Shown: positions 22,901-33,754 of the stretch, in pieces
Layout of the letters: every line of letters begins with the position of its first letter
How positions within the stretch are numbered: the stretch's first letter is position 1
Assembly (NCBI GenBank): GCA_037903475.1
Contig: JBAJFG010000643.1
Span: forward strand, 1,736,001-1,800,000
Length of the DNA stretch: 64,000 nt
Source of the DNA: Ancylostoma caninum
Taxonomy: Eukaryota > Nematoda > Chromadorea > Rhabditida > Ancylostomatidae
Reading direction: 5' to 3'
Made by a program: the position numbers and the translations under genes
Notes under the pieces: generated by a model
Told to the model about the DNA's origin: nothing
The model's input: the letters and a program-made list of their open reading frames with translations, nothing else
Database searches by the model: none

Positions 22901-25132
22901 TGGTTTGTGTGATTTTATGCAAAACTGCCGAAAAAAATCCGTTTTCAAGCCCCAATTATTAAGGAGCCTGTGGGCGGATTCGAGTGGTGGGACTAGAGCC
23001 TCGTCCGAGTAATTCACTCCCGGAAGCACATCTTCTGGCAAAATTCGCGATTTTCGTGAGAGTTCCTCATCCACGCACTATAAGAGCAGAAAATGTGCTC
23101 CATACGTGAAGATCAAAGGAATACATGAGATGAAAACCCTGTGATGATTTTGGGTTGGCTCCGCCCACAAGCTCCTCAATAATTGTTTCTTGAAAACGGA
23201 TTCTTTCGGCAGTTTTTCACGGAATCACATTCACCACTGTGATCCGCAGCTACTGCAGATTCTCTTCACAAGAAATTCTCAAAAACGATCCCGAAGGAGG
23301 AGGGTGCTTTTAACCCCCCAAAAAAGATACCCGAATTAAAAAAAACTTGTAAAATAGTCAGAAAAATCCGCATAAACTTAATTTCGCTTACTTATTTTTT
23401 TATTATTATTCCTTCTCAATATCAATTTCTGAAAATTTTAATCCAATTTCAATTCTCGAGTTGGTTTTTTTGTTGGAGTTATGGACTGGGATCATGAAGC
23501 GGCACGCGTGCAAGCCAATGATGGTCAGCATTCTTGGTTGTCGTATAGACTACGTAATGCTAAAAGATCCGGGACGGGAAAGTTGGTTCGCTAGCCTGGT
23601 TTCTCTTGGGTATGCACTCATGAATCCCAATCCTGGTGGTTCCAGTCTCTGGACCGGCATCTAGTTTTTGTCTTTTTTTTTCTCCTCACGTCCATCCATC
23701 CCCCCTTCCCCCGTCTGAATAGGCCATTATCTCATGGGTAAGTCACATCGCTTGTGATCAGAGAAATCCTGTGAACAAAACATTCAGGGGAGAAATCCTC
23801 TAGTAGATTTTATCGACCGCGCGAGAACTGGTCCCCAAGTGTTTCTTTATGAACTTGTTTTCTTTTTTTTTTTTGAAAAAAAAGGTTCTATTTCACCAGA
23901 GAGATGGCGAGAATACTAATTGCAGTGAGTTTTTTTCCTGAATCGTGACTGATCCTTTCCCATAGGTTGCAAGATAGAAGTAATTAGGGCTGCTGGTACC
24001 AATTAACTGTCATCTGTTCAGAGCGCATTAGATGTGGTCGCGATGACTCGTGTTTGGCCACCACGAGGTACTGTAATGATGAAGAAATCCCTCCAATATG
24101 TTCCATTTTTCAACCTCGCCAGTTTTCTGGTAGGTTTGCTGAACTAGTTCATTCAGATGCAGTAGTGTCGCAGTTTTCCACGCATTTTGCAGTTTTCCAG
24201 GCAAACGCCATATTTATTGATCGGTTCAACCACGAGAAAGCCATGTCACAAATCGATTCTTGTGTAGATAAGCTGAGAAGTAAAAATTTAAAGGTAAGCA
24301 GTGGTTCTAGAATAGTCGGAAGTCCTCAAGCAAAGGTTAATTTTCAGATCTGGATTTTTCCGGAAGGTACAAGAAATCACGGTGATGGCTTGCTAAAATT
24401 TAAAAAGGGTGCGTTCAACATTGCCGTTAGGGTAGGTGTTCTACTTCCAACTGAAATAGGAAAAGTGAACTCGTTATATTCACTCTTTATAGGGTGGATT
24501 CCCTATAGTACCAATTGTACTCTCCAGTTATCGGCCGTTCTACTCAAAAACGCAGAAGTACTTCAAGTCTGACGGTGAAGTCATAGCTAAAGTGCTCAGT
24601 CCGATAAGCACCAAAGGGGTGAGTTTTCTTTTGAGTTTCGATTAACCTCATCCTCGATGTGCCGACCTTGGCTTCACCTGCATCAGACGAATCCGAGACC
24701 AATTTATCCATCCTGGAGTGAAACAGGCTAGAAAGGAGGAGAGTTTCGAAGCTTGGTTAGCCCGGGCCAATGTTCGAACCATTGAATGTGCACAATCAGT
24801 AATGAATTATGTGCACAATAGTGCCCTTTGCCACTATGCTACACGAATCCCTAGTATACACAATTATCTCATATTCTACATGATTTCTATACTCAATAGT
24901 AGCCACCGCAAATCCATGAAATAAGCGTCCTTTTAGTAAAAACAGTGGAATATGCACCAAGAGCAGCAGAGCAAACCAACCATTCCATTTTGATCTTCAA
25001 TTCTTCCAGCTTTCAATGGAAGACGTCCCCGAACTTGTAGAAAAAGTACGCAATCAAATGCTGGAAGTCCTTTCCGATATTAGTCAAGAAGCTGCTGAAC
25101 GAATGAAACGGAAGCGCCAAGCCACAGCTTGA
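16929..25132 (+). CDS. acl-2: 1-acyl-sn-glycerol-3-phosphate acyltransferase (AGPAT/LPAAT)
   Basis: Seven exons join in phase 0 throughout: 16929-17099, 19424-19552, 24022-24129, 24201-24293, 24348-24431, 24493-24618, 25010-25132, giving 277 aa. The enzyme acylates lysophosphatidic acid to phosphatidic acid at the ER membrane. Hydrophobic stretches lie at about residues 5-22 and 32-50. Motif I is NHQSALD at 98-104 (catalytic His99 and Asp104), split across the exon 2/3 junction. Motif II is IFIDR at 140-144. Motif III is FPEGTRN at 171-177. Motif IV is the FPIVPIV stretch just after residue 196. The C-terminus is basic (RMKRKR). Length matches the C. elegans ACL-1/ACL-2 type, and exon 1 ends IPSWIAGK, joining GADLIFHTF, as in that family; the exact orthologue symbol is less certain than the function. 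Intron 1 (2.3 kb) and intron 2 (4.5 kb) are swollen by mobile elements. An AATAAA lies 217 bases after the stop. Confidence 0.93.
17487..18402. mobile_element. nonautonomous mariner-like element with long inverted ends
   Basis: It lies in intron 1 of the acyltransferase gene. The left end CAGGGTGCGCCATAAGTTCT preceded by TA is mirrored by AGAACTTATGGCGCACCCTG on the right. The inverted match continues about 170 bp, through GATAGGTGGTTTGAATTGCT and AATGGCGACATATTC on the right arm. The central 570 bp has no intact frame; a minus-strand stretch near 17760-17830 faintly recalls the SPDLN region of mariner transposases but is too decayed to call. Confidence 0.85.
19741..20030 (-). repeat. tRNA-headed SINE-like element, copy A
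   Basis: On the minus strand a tRNA-like head carries GGTGGCCGAGTGGGGAAG (A box) and GGGTTTGAACC (B box) at about 19924-19977. A body follows with AATAATAAAATACATAGTG and then GCAAGAGGC inverted. A second copy of the body in opposite orientation is at 22312-22515. It lies in intron 2 of the acyltransferase gene. The shared ends are CTTGACGACCTAATA and CTCTTGCAC-type sequence. The tRNA origin is inferred from the box motifs. Confidence 0.6.
20031..21457. other. intron 2 sequence without a recognised feature
   Basis: About 1.4 kb of intron between the SINE-like copy and the minisatellite. Frames at 20889-21337 are short, overlap on both strands and show no motif. Confidence 0.4.
21458..21880. 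repeat. 59-bp minisatellite, about 7 units
   Basis: The landmark GTCCA(T/C)CGATGGAG recurs at 21518, 21577, 21636, 21696, 21748, 21807 (as ATCCAC) and about 21866: steps of 59, 59, 60, 52, 59 and 59. Each unit carries GGTCTGC, GGCCCA and GCGCCAGGATACGG. It sits in intron 2 of the acyltransferase gene. A 154-codon minus-strand frame crosses the array, but a 59-bp step shifts frame each unit, so the frame is open by composition rather than by selection. Confidence 0.88.
22312..22515 (+). repeat. SINE-like element, copy B (opposite orientation)
   Basis: Matches 19741-20030 in reverse complement: GGACATTTCATACTTGACGA, GAGGGCAGTAATAAAATACA and CCGGTCTGCGAGCC correspond to words in copy A. The tRNA-like box region of copy A is missing or replaced by unrelated sequence (GACGAGAGCAGGAACG). 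The two copies are an inverted pair about 2.3 kb apart in one intron. Confidence 0.65.
22553..22822. mobile_element. hAT-like MITE with 8-bp target duplication
   Basis: A 270-bp element with termini CAGTGGCGGACGCAG and CTGCGTCCGCCACTG. The flanks are GAAGCCAC on the left and GAAGACAC on the right, an 8-bp duplication with one mismatch, the length typical of hAT insertions. The interior is AT-rich (TTAATTATGATAATAAATAA) between G- and C-rich ends. No coding capacity. It is in intron 2 of the acyltransferase gene. Confidence 0.85.
22885..23245. mobile_element. foldback element, ~95-bp arms
   Basis: The left arm contains AAAACTGCCGAAA, CCGTTTTCAAG, AATTATTAAGGAGC and TGTGGGCGGA. The right arm contains their reverse complements in mirrored order (TCCGCCCACA, GCTCCTCAATAATT, CTTGAAAACGG, TTTCGGCAGTTTT). 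It is about 360 bp, with no coding capacity. No clear target duplication was seen. Confidence 0.7.
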
Positions 25133-25348
25133 AGATTATTCTTTAATTCGTATATAATGGACCATCATGTACAATGAAATCTCATGTGTATTTTATCATT
25201 GTAACTAGTTTGTCATTTGTGAATCATCTAATGAATTATTTCTGCAAAATTTTCATTTTGATTTACTAAAATTTATAAATATAAAACTATGTAAGAAGTC
25301 AATATACCAGATTCGTGAGACATTTCAACAAATATAACAAGCGCGAAC

Positions 25349-25354
25349 AATAAA
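25349..25354 (+). terminator. candidate AATAAA polyadenylation signal
   Basis: An AATAAA lies 217 bases after the acyltransferase stop and within 70 bases of the end of the convergent ZPR1 gene. The 287-bp gap between the two stop codons must therefore hold both 3' UTRs. Confidence 0.45.
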
Positions 25355-25419
25355 CAAGCGCAAATGAAGAGGTAAAAATCACATCACATGAGAACATAGT
25401 CTGAGAGCACTTAAAAAGA

Positions 25420-28400
25420 TCAACTAGCGGCTGGTTCTTCTTCCGCTTCTTCCGCTACAGGTTCGAGCTCTTCATAGTTTTCAACCTAGCAAAGGAGAAA
25501 ACTGGTGAAACGCTATCATTTTTTTTTTCTTTCCTGGCATGTTAAGCAAGAGGTCAGCAATAATCACACGTAATAAATAACTCCATGTACCTACTAATAA
25601 ATAACCTTGTAACTTCCTACCTTCATGTCGTTTAAACCGAGCTCATCGTTTTGCTCAAATGTCCGTTCGTAGAATTCTTTAGTGAGACGAGGATCTTCCA
25701 GTGGTGCATTCAAGCTCTAAATCAGATGCCATAATACAGTATTACCCTAATCACTTTTCCTCCTGATCATTGAAATGCTGGAGATTTCTACTTATAATAA
25801 ACAGGAAATGCCGATCTCCAGCTCCACATATCATTCGCTGCAAAAAAATAACATCCCGAAAACCCTCAATCTAATGAAAAATGTCACCTTTACAAGGACT
25901 ACTCTAAATAACATCCACAAACCTGGATATAGCTATTGCCAGCGGGATCGTCGAGAACTAATGTGACGACTTTCTTCAAAGAGAGGATCTGCAAACAGTT
26001 ACCTGGAGAAAAAGTGTGAGGTACCGGCGAAATAAAAATCTCTTACGTCGTTGAACTGCTCGAGAAATATCTCTATCTGGCTCCGTTCATTGGTTGATGC
26101 ACTGTCGCCCATGAAAAATGACGATTGCTTAATGGAAATAAGGACTAAATTTTAGCAGAGCATTCACTATTATGATACACCCCTTAGTTCCTCAGTCCCT
26201 AATAGTTGCTATATTTTTTTTGAAAGAATTTTCTTATAGTTTGGACTGAAGCATGGCTCCGAAAGGGTTTGAATGCTTGACAGAAAGATGGAATTTTTCG
26301 AAATTTTGGAAATTCTGAACATTATTAGGAAAAGAAATTGCAAAATACGAGAACTTCACATAAAACAACGCGAAATACTACAACCTACAGTAGATAACTG
26401 GTCTCGAGTAGCTGATAAAAGACCTTCGACGGTGGTGAAACGACTGCAAAGTGCGCCAGGCCCGACCTGAATTAATAAGATTTATCTCTGATGGAAAAAA
26501 GACTAAGAATAAATCGTGAGAAACAGCACCTCTAAATCAATTTCAGGAATACGCATAGAACATGTATCTGATTTCAACACATCTCGAGCTAAGTCGACGT
26601 CCTAAATTCACGTAGAATTCAATATATAATAGTTCAGAGACCTTTGAAGTGGCAAGAGATGAATTCAAAATGACAAAGAAGCTGCTCACTTGTTCAACTT
26701 TGATAGAAAGGCGACACCCGTGATCCTTGATAGAACCACCGCTTTTCACCTCATTACTCTTGTGCCCACAGCTGTCACAGGTCAACGCCATTATAATAAC
26801 TGTTTGGAAATAAGGAATATCTGAAAATCGAGATAAAAAGGGACCTGTAAGGTAATTCCCTTTCGGTCCATTTTTCCGCTCTACCTAATTTTTCACTACA
26901 TGTAGTGTTCAATGCGATACGAGCATAACGCTCAAATCTTTGATTTGTGACAACTACGACTGATTTTCTAGGAGAAATGTAGATAAAACGTACCAGTCGG
27001 TTTCATCAACACCTCAGTGGGTGATCCGCAATTAGGACAGTCAGTAGGGAAATGAAGGACCTCTCTTTTGGCATCGTCATAAGATTTCCACTCGGGAGCA
27101 GGTTCAGAGTCCTCCCTAAATGTTTTCAATTAAGTTTCAGTTCCGCTTGAGGAGAAAAAAACCCTTTCTCCCATTGTACCGGTACAATCATAAATTACGG
27201 TCCATAATAGCGAGACTACATCTTTAAAAAAAACATCAAGCAGCACGACGAAAAAGCTTGTATGAGGTCCAGGACGGGTATCTATCCAAAAATCTGAACT
27301 TTCTATCCTTATATATTTAAATATTTGAGAAGTGATGTAATTCCAATATCGAAATCAGTAAAGTAAATGAAATAATAAACCTTGTAGGCTGACCTAAATG
27401 CATCTTCGATTTACATTTGAACTGTGGGTTAGAAAAAAAAGAGTATGCATTCTCAATCCTAGAACTATTTCAGGTATTACACAACACTACCTACTAGCTT
27501 TCAACGATTTCTCTTTGATTTTCTTGTTCCTGAGTGCGAATGGACACTCAAAGTGAGGTAAGCAAATAAAGGTCAAAAAAGTGGAAGCTGATGAAACGAA
27601 TTTAATTAATGTGGAAGCTAGATAAACATAATATGGTCTCAGCTTAAACTAAATAAACTAAACTGGGTGAACCACTTCCAGTTGTGAGAATCAATAAGTT
27701 CTCGGAATTTCAGCACGCGCTGTTCGATTCCTTTTTTTTCTGGAAAAAAAGAAAGAGTCACGTGTAAAATCCTGCGTTTGCTAACGAGAGCACAACAGCG
27801 AGTTTTTTTTCCTCAAATGAACGTCCATCATACTGGACGTTTATTTAGGATGCCTGTACACGAAAATTTCTGTTTCCGCGTCTGTTTTCCCCAGCACAAT
27901 GCTCTATCACGAGTGCTCAGAGTTTTTTTTTTGTTTTACTACTCCCAATTCACGGCTAATTTCGCTCGTTCATTTGCATGGAATCCGATATTTTCTCCGC
28001 GCGTACCCCCAAGATCTCGATATCAAAACGAGGACGCAGAAAAGAACATCAACACTGACGCTTTCCAATGAGGCAAAACTATTATACTAATGGGATTGGA
28101 GTACCTACAGATCATCATCTGCTAGTCCAAGAAGCTTTCGTTCCTCCAGATTCCTGTGATAGTGCGACACAATGCACCGCGGATCAACATGGCGAGGGTC
28201 AGGATTTTGAATGAAACAGTTCCCAGTTGGATCGTGAAGTTTCTGAAAATCACTTTTTAGGCAAGTTGCCACAATAGAGTCGACCAAAATATACCAAAGT
28301 CCATTTTTCAGAGAGGGTCTTGCATTTCAGAAGTTTCACAAGAAAGTCGTCTATTTTAGCGGCGCTTTCCGGGTCGATCTGTCTTCGCCTGTCCTGCTCC

Positions 28401-29373
28401 TGTGACAGCCCGCTGTGCACTCGTTCTAGGACGCCTTCCACAGTTGTCACCTCTGAAGCACAACTTTTACTGTGCAGTGAACGCTTCATCAAATAGTAAT
28501 AACAGGGACAAGACTGGATTCTAGTAGAAGTAACAGTAGCTTTAGTGAAGCTAGCATGAAAAACTGTTAGGAACTTCCACGAACAACGAGCCTTTACTCC
28601 TTTCAATTATTCTGACTTCAGCTTTATTCTAGGAAGCAGTTAAGACATTGTTCTGAAGGTACCCACAAATGTAATACAATAGTTCAACGCATCTTACCTC
28701 CAGGCTGAGTTTTAGGAGGAATCACCAGCTCAAGCTCGGGAACCTCAATTGAAGCGTATTCTGATTTCACCAGCTGGCGACGGAGATCATCTTCTTCCAA
28801 CACCCGTAAAACAATTTCCGTCCCATGCTCCTAAAAACCAGTCCATGAAAGATAAAAGAAATTAGATAAGATTAGGTGTACAACGACGGGTTTGGATCCA
28901 GTAAAACGAGCTATCAGACAGAAACAGTATTAGTAATATTTGCTCTACCTGCACGGCTTCACCACTTTGTATCTCATTGTTTTTAAAACCGCAGTGAGGG
29001 CACTCAAACGACATTACGATCACAGTCTTGTAGTATGGTATTGAAGTGCAGAGAAGACGCGTAACACCCTGAAGTTTCGAGAAATTCGATTTCGATCTAT
29101 TAGAATTGAATATTGTAAGGCCAGCCACCCACATTTTGCTCACAATTCATGCAAAGAGATTCGATCTCAACTGGTGCAGCTTCCGCAGCATCACCAGCAA
29201 GCGCGTTTCTGATCTGTACAAGAGGAAGAGTATTCGAAATTTATCTAACATCTTGACAAAGCAAAGATAACAAAGACTTCTATGCTTCATCACCGATCAC
29301 CGAACGACAAGGCTAAGGGTTGTGAGCAGAATAAGTGCACGTCAATACTCACATCTTCTTCGTTACCCGCCAT
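25420..29373 (-). CDS. zpr-1: zinc finger protein ZPR1
   Basis: Fourteen exons, 452 aa, all junctions in phase: 29353-29373, 29133-29213, 28949-29068, 28698-28830, 28295-28452, 28109-28242, 26994-27115, 26690-26820, 26530-26601, 26389-26466, 26047-26127, 25923-25988, 25621-25716, 25420-25485. ZPR1 binds eEF1A and signalling receptors and shuttles to the nucleus. It has two tandem zinc-finger plus beta-barrel modules. Finger 1 is CMNC (28-31) with CPHC (57-60); finger 2 is CPNC (242-245) with CDSC (271-274). Each is followed by NNEIQSGE or SNEVKSGG, then by TTVEGVL / TTVEGLL and DPTGN / DPAGNSYI, the hallmarks of the two modules. The tail is acidic (EEAEEEPAAS). Length agrees with the usual ~450 aa. 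It starts about 500 bp downstream of the SF3B2 stop on the same strand. The exon 6 donor overlaps an in-frame TAG, so an unspliced read would stop there. Confidence 0.95.
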
Positions 29374-29612
29374 TTCCTAATCGCGACTCGTCGTCAATAT
29401 AAGCACCAGTCCTACAAAGCGAACAGCTTCATGCCTTCATGATTATACAGTAAATATCAATCGTTATTTCATCGGAGGTGAAGGAGAGAGGGAGGGGGAA
29501 GCTGGAGCATCACTCGGACCCCACTGCTTCACTGCTGCAGCGAATCACTTTTTCTCATTATCTGTTGTGAAGACCAGAGACGACACCAAGTCTATACAAG
29601 CAGAAGAAGAAA

Positions 29613-29726
29613 ATGGTTCAAGGAGGTCGAATAGCAGCTCTTTTAAAGGCTAAACTTCCGACTCATCCCTTTTATGGACATAAGAAAAATGTACCAGAAC
29701 GCCGAGAACGAATTATTTCAGTTTAA
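29613..29726 (+). CDS. unrecognised 37-codon small ORF
   Basis: An ATG-to-TAA frame on the plus strand in the gap between SF3B2 and ZPR1 encodes a basic peptide beginning MVQGGRIAALLKAKLPTHPF and ending RRERIISV. The composition (Lys/Arg-rich, PTHPFYGHKK in the middle) looks more protein-like than other short frames here. There is a purine-rich leader (AGAAGAAGAAA) before the ATG and no clear downstream exon. It may be a small protein, the first exon of one, or chance. I recognise no family. Confidence 0.25.
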   Translation: MVQGGRIAALLKAKLPTHPFYGHKKNVPERRERIISV

Positions 29727-29807
29727 GGAAAGCTTCTTTCAAGTACGAATAGGAGTAGACTACAATGAACGAAACTTCTCACTTTACAGGTTAGAAACAT
29801 AAATGTG

Positions 29808-29813
29808 TTTATT
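29808..29813 (-). terminator. AATAAA polyadenylation signal of the SF3B2 gene
   Basis: TTTATT on the plus strand reads AATAAA on the minus strand, about 60 bases after the stop at 29872, a normal 3' UTR distance for a nematode gene. Confidence 0.6.
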
Positions 29814-29871
29814 ATCCACAAACGACACACACCACAGGAAACGTATAACAGCAAAATTAACATGGTAACAA

Positions 29872-32800
29872 TTAAAATTTGAAATCTTTGTATTTCTTGC
29901 TCTGGTGAGACGACTTCTTCTGTTCTTGTGCCTTCCTCTTCCGCTGAAATGGTGCTGAATCAGTGTCTAGCAAAAAAAAAACTGATGAATTCCAAAACAA
30001 CTCATAACTGAGCTAATAGTACCTGAACTAAACCTATAACTCACGTTCTGCCCAGCAGCGTGTTCTGCAACCATGTCAGAGAGATCTTCTCTGTCATCAA
30101 CAGCTCGCGTCTAAATCATAACATACGTAATTTGTGAATATCTACAGGCTCATTTATGTGAGAAATGAGCAGTGAAAAAATCCGGACAGAATACAATTTA
30201 TGAAATTTATGAAAGTAATTGAATCCTTGTGGAACATCCTTGAGTGCAAATAAAATGACAAGTCCATATAATCTTCTCCCTCAGAACCACTATGTAAAGT
30301 TCCTGCCCTGTTTAGTCAAGAATTTATGGATATAAGAATGTACGTTAAAGCTCACTTGCTTCCTGAGTTGCTCATCGTATTTTTCCTGCAGCTTTCCTTG
30401 GTCGAGATCGATAGCATCAGGATCCAGTGAGACTTCCACTCCACCATCGGACACTCCCACTTTTTTCTGAAAGCGAGGAGGATCTTCAACATTATCTAGT
30501 AATTAACAGCTGCTATGAAACACTCACAGATAAGTCATAGATATGGGTAGAAGCCATCATTTGTCCTCCAATTCTATCAACTCGTTTCTCAGGAAGGATA
30601 TGGTAGGCAGCAGCTGGAGTATCTGCTCCGGCCAAACTGAAGTAGAATTAGGGGAAGTGTTGCTATAATAATAACCACCTCGTTTATGCATTGTGACTTA
30701 CCTCTCTTCAATTCTCCTTCCCTTACGTAATTCTATAGTATCGGGAGTCTCTAGACCGGTAACTCCAGTTGTGATGCCACTAGGCGTCGCCATTCCTTCC
30801 GTCATTGGTGTAGCGATGCCGTCGATACCCGCACTAGTGCCACCAGCAGCTTCTTCTTCCTCTTCAGGTTCACTTTCCTCATCTGAGTCTTCGTCCGAAC
30901 CGATTTCACCCCAGTATCGACGCTCAATACGTGTTTCGTCTTCAGGCTCAACCTGACTTGTGGGCTAAAAAAGTACAGTATTAGTATTGTATGAAGGAAA
31001 TCAGCAACAATGTTTGGAGAGACAAAAAAAAGCGGAAGCCACAATACAGTCACTGGCACTTAATTCAAAGCTACGAGGATCTTGAACATGATGACGTCAC
31101 AGGAAAATGAGTAGACCAGGAAAGATTCCCACCTCTTGTCCGAATACGTCACCATACAGCGGTTTCCCGTAATCATCAACTGGCGGTTTACCCCATCCTC
31201 CTGCATGGTAACCGAAAGCACATCCTTCGGGTATGGGCGCATTCAACCCAGCGATGCGAAGATTTGGATAGCTTGGTGGAGGTCCATAACGCTGCATGGC
31301 AATCAGCCACGGAGGAGGGAACTTATGAGCGTTCTGTAAAATAAAAATCAATAAATGGATAAAGGAAAAGAAATACTCGGAAAACGCGAACTTACAGGGC
31401 CAACTGGCATACCAAGGGCGATTCGTAGGTCATCAGAAAGATTTCCAGGTTTCTTGTCCTTCATTAAGGTTTCGACTTCCTGTATAAATGTCAAAAAGTT
31501 GCTAAAAATTGGAGAAATGTGGTGACCTAATGGATACCTTTCCCTCATAGTACAGCTCTCCCATCATGGTCATGGGTGGCTTCGTCTGCCATTTGAAGAA
31601 AGCGTCGTGTAACTTTTGATAGTCGATATCAATTTTGCCCAGTTTTGGACGAGCGCGCTCACGCATTTTCGATTTCAGATTCTGATTTTCCTCCTGAAAC
31701 ATTAACAATGTAGGAAATTAAAGAAAAGAGCGATGAGAAAGAGGAATGTCAAGAACTCGAAACCTACCTTCTCCCACAAAGCCTCACGCATATCTTGGAT
31801 TCCAGTTCTTTTGATAAAATCAGGTAGCTCGAAAGGCGGACGCTCGAAACCACGTTTCCCAGACAGATACCTCAAAAAGTGTTATCTAATCACAAGAGCA
31901 AAAAGATCAAACTTTCAGAAAAGCAATGGCTCACTTTCTTTTAGCATTCCAGTGACGGGGTACTGGTACGGTGTTGCGATATGATTTGAGAGCCACTAGC
32001 ATAAACGGATCTCTTGACGTTACATCTGCCCATTCAACAACATCGGGACGACGAGTAGACTAAATAGAGAAACTGAGCGACAGACAAACATTCCATAAAG
32101 ATGGTATATATTTATTGTGGACGCATTACCACTACAACAAGAACAAAGACGATGCATCAGCTTACCTCTTTCAACTTAGCAATACTTGGCTGCATTGCCA
32201 AGCGTAGCTTTCTCCTTGACATTCGCTCTGGTTCGTTTGGGTCATTCAACTTATCCTAAAAATCTTCATGAATAAGCAAACAATGATACGCCACGTGAAA
32301 AAGAGAACGCACATTAATTTCCTCTTGGAGAATTTTCTCCGACATGGAAGCTCGGTTATATTCTTCATCCTTTTTGTGGTCTCTACCAGAAGAAATTACT
32401 CCGTCCCCGGATTCGCCATCTTCTGGATTTGGTTCAATCTGAAACGATTCGTCTTTTTTTGTGGCACTGGAACCAGAGAGCGACGGCACTAACTCTCACT
32501 AAAGAATAGTAAGAATATCAGCTAAATAAATGATAAATAAAACCATGCATTAGAAAGCAGCAAAACAAAAGACATGTTCTGATAATATGGTATATTAAAC
32601 TACAACAAGAGTATTGGCCAAAGATTACCTTGAAAGCATTGAATATTGCAGAAAAGTACTGGTAATTAGGATCGTCCTCGTCCAGTTGCGGTGCTTCTCC
32701 AACATAATCAATTTCCACCTCAAGATCTTCCGTCTAAAAAAGAATGTTGCCCGATCATTTGTCATTTTAAATGAGGGAGAAACATACAAGCCACTGAAAC

Positions 32801-33188
32801 TCACTAAATTTTTAGGCCCCATCACTTCTCCATCCTGTTGCTCATCTGTCTTGTCTTCGGAACTCGCGACGGCGGCATCAGCAGACGCATCGTTGTCTTC
32901 GCCACCCACTTTCCGCTTTTTCGAGAGCTTCTTCTTCTTGTTTTTCAGTCGACGCCTTTCTAGTTCCTAATACCAAGAAATTGGTGAGTAGGTAAAAGAA
33001 AACAAGAAATAGAATTCACACAAAAATTTGAGGAGCGACCTCTGAGTAAAACATGCTCATTTTCCAATGCATGCAAAGTAACAACATAAAATAATAGAAT
33101 GATTGTATACCTGTTGTTCTTTCTTCGTCAAGGCCTTGGTTGCTTCGGTCTCTTCATCAGAACTGAATCCTTCATCAGGTGACACCAT
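29872..33188 (-). CDS. sftb-2: splicing factor 3B subunit 2 (SAP145)
   Basis: Fifteen exons, 616 aa: 33111-33188, 32805-32966, 32629-32733, 32313-32438, 32166-32255, 31935-32059, 31768-31870, 31538-31693, 31396-31479, 31133-31333, 30702-30964, 30528-30636, 30356-30466, 30045-30110, 29872-29943. SF3B2 is a U2 snRNP SF3b subunit that contacts pre-mRNA near the branch site. A basic/acidic N-terminus leads to the DUF382 region (RPDVVEWADVTSRDP, PRHWNAKRKYLSGKRG, about 188-300). The PSP proline-rich domain (LSDDLRIALGMPVG, PPPWLIAMQRYGPPPSYPN, about 325-380) follows, then YHAGGWGKPPVD and an acidic run. The C-terminus KKYKDFKF matches the family end. Exon 4 could begin upstream, but only the acceptor at 32439 keeps phase. 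The start is at a TTCTTATAG acceptor two bases upstream. Confidence 0.95.
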
Positions 33189-33200
33189 AACTATAAGAAA
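33189..33200 (-). promoter_or_regulatory. probable trans-splice acceptor before SF3B2
   Basis: On the minus strand TTTTCTTATAGTT immediately precedes the ATG at 33188. It is a good 3' splice site with no upstream coding exon seen, so leader trans-splicing is the likely use. Confidence 0.45.
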
Positions 33201-33754
33201 ATGACATCCGAATGTCTTTATGAGTTCCTTTTTCGCTTACATTTGCCGAAAAAGTAATTTAGCGACATATACAGAACGAGAAAGTTCGATAACATTTAAG
33301 AAAAACAAAAATCCGCACTGAGAAAGGAAGCGAGGAGCGCGACAATGCGAAGCCCCAACGAGTCGTTAAATTAGGTGTTCTGTCTGATTGTAACCAAAAG
33401 GCAGCAATTCTACGCGCAAATTTACAGAACTTGTATGACCGACAAAATGTAGACCATCTTGACGTGATTTGGTGACGAGAGCAGTCGTTATCAGCATCTA
33501 GAACTAAGTAGCGTTCCCTTGTGCAAAATTGTGGCAAATTCTGAGATACCTGATTAACAGTATGCGTACGGCTATTCAGCAAAAATGGGGTTACGGTACA
33601 AGATACCCGGGAAAGTCTCAGATAGAGCATTTCTGAAGATTGAGAGGTTCCGGAAGTGAGATTGTGGCGAGAGTGATGAAAATAAGAAGATAGAACGAGG
33701 TTAGTCCGTCAGTAGAAGCACTGTGGTGAGAAAACCTAAAGGTTAATTGCTCAA

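Noticed and set aside
24718..24924. 68-codon frame between acyltransferase exons 6 and 7
   Set aside because: Intron sequence; the flanking exons join in phase without it.
28862..29143. 93-codon minus frame read as a separate gene
   Set aside because: It is ZPR1 exon 3 plus flanking intron translated through.
32440..32489. Upstream extension of SF3B2 exon 4 (PSLSGSSATKKDES)
   Set aside because: The open frame continues upstream of 32439, but no acceptor there keeps phase with the preceding exon; the acceptor at 32439 does.
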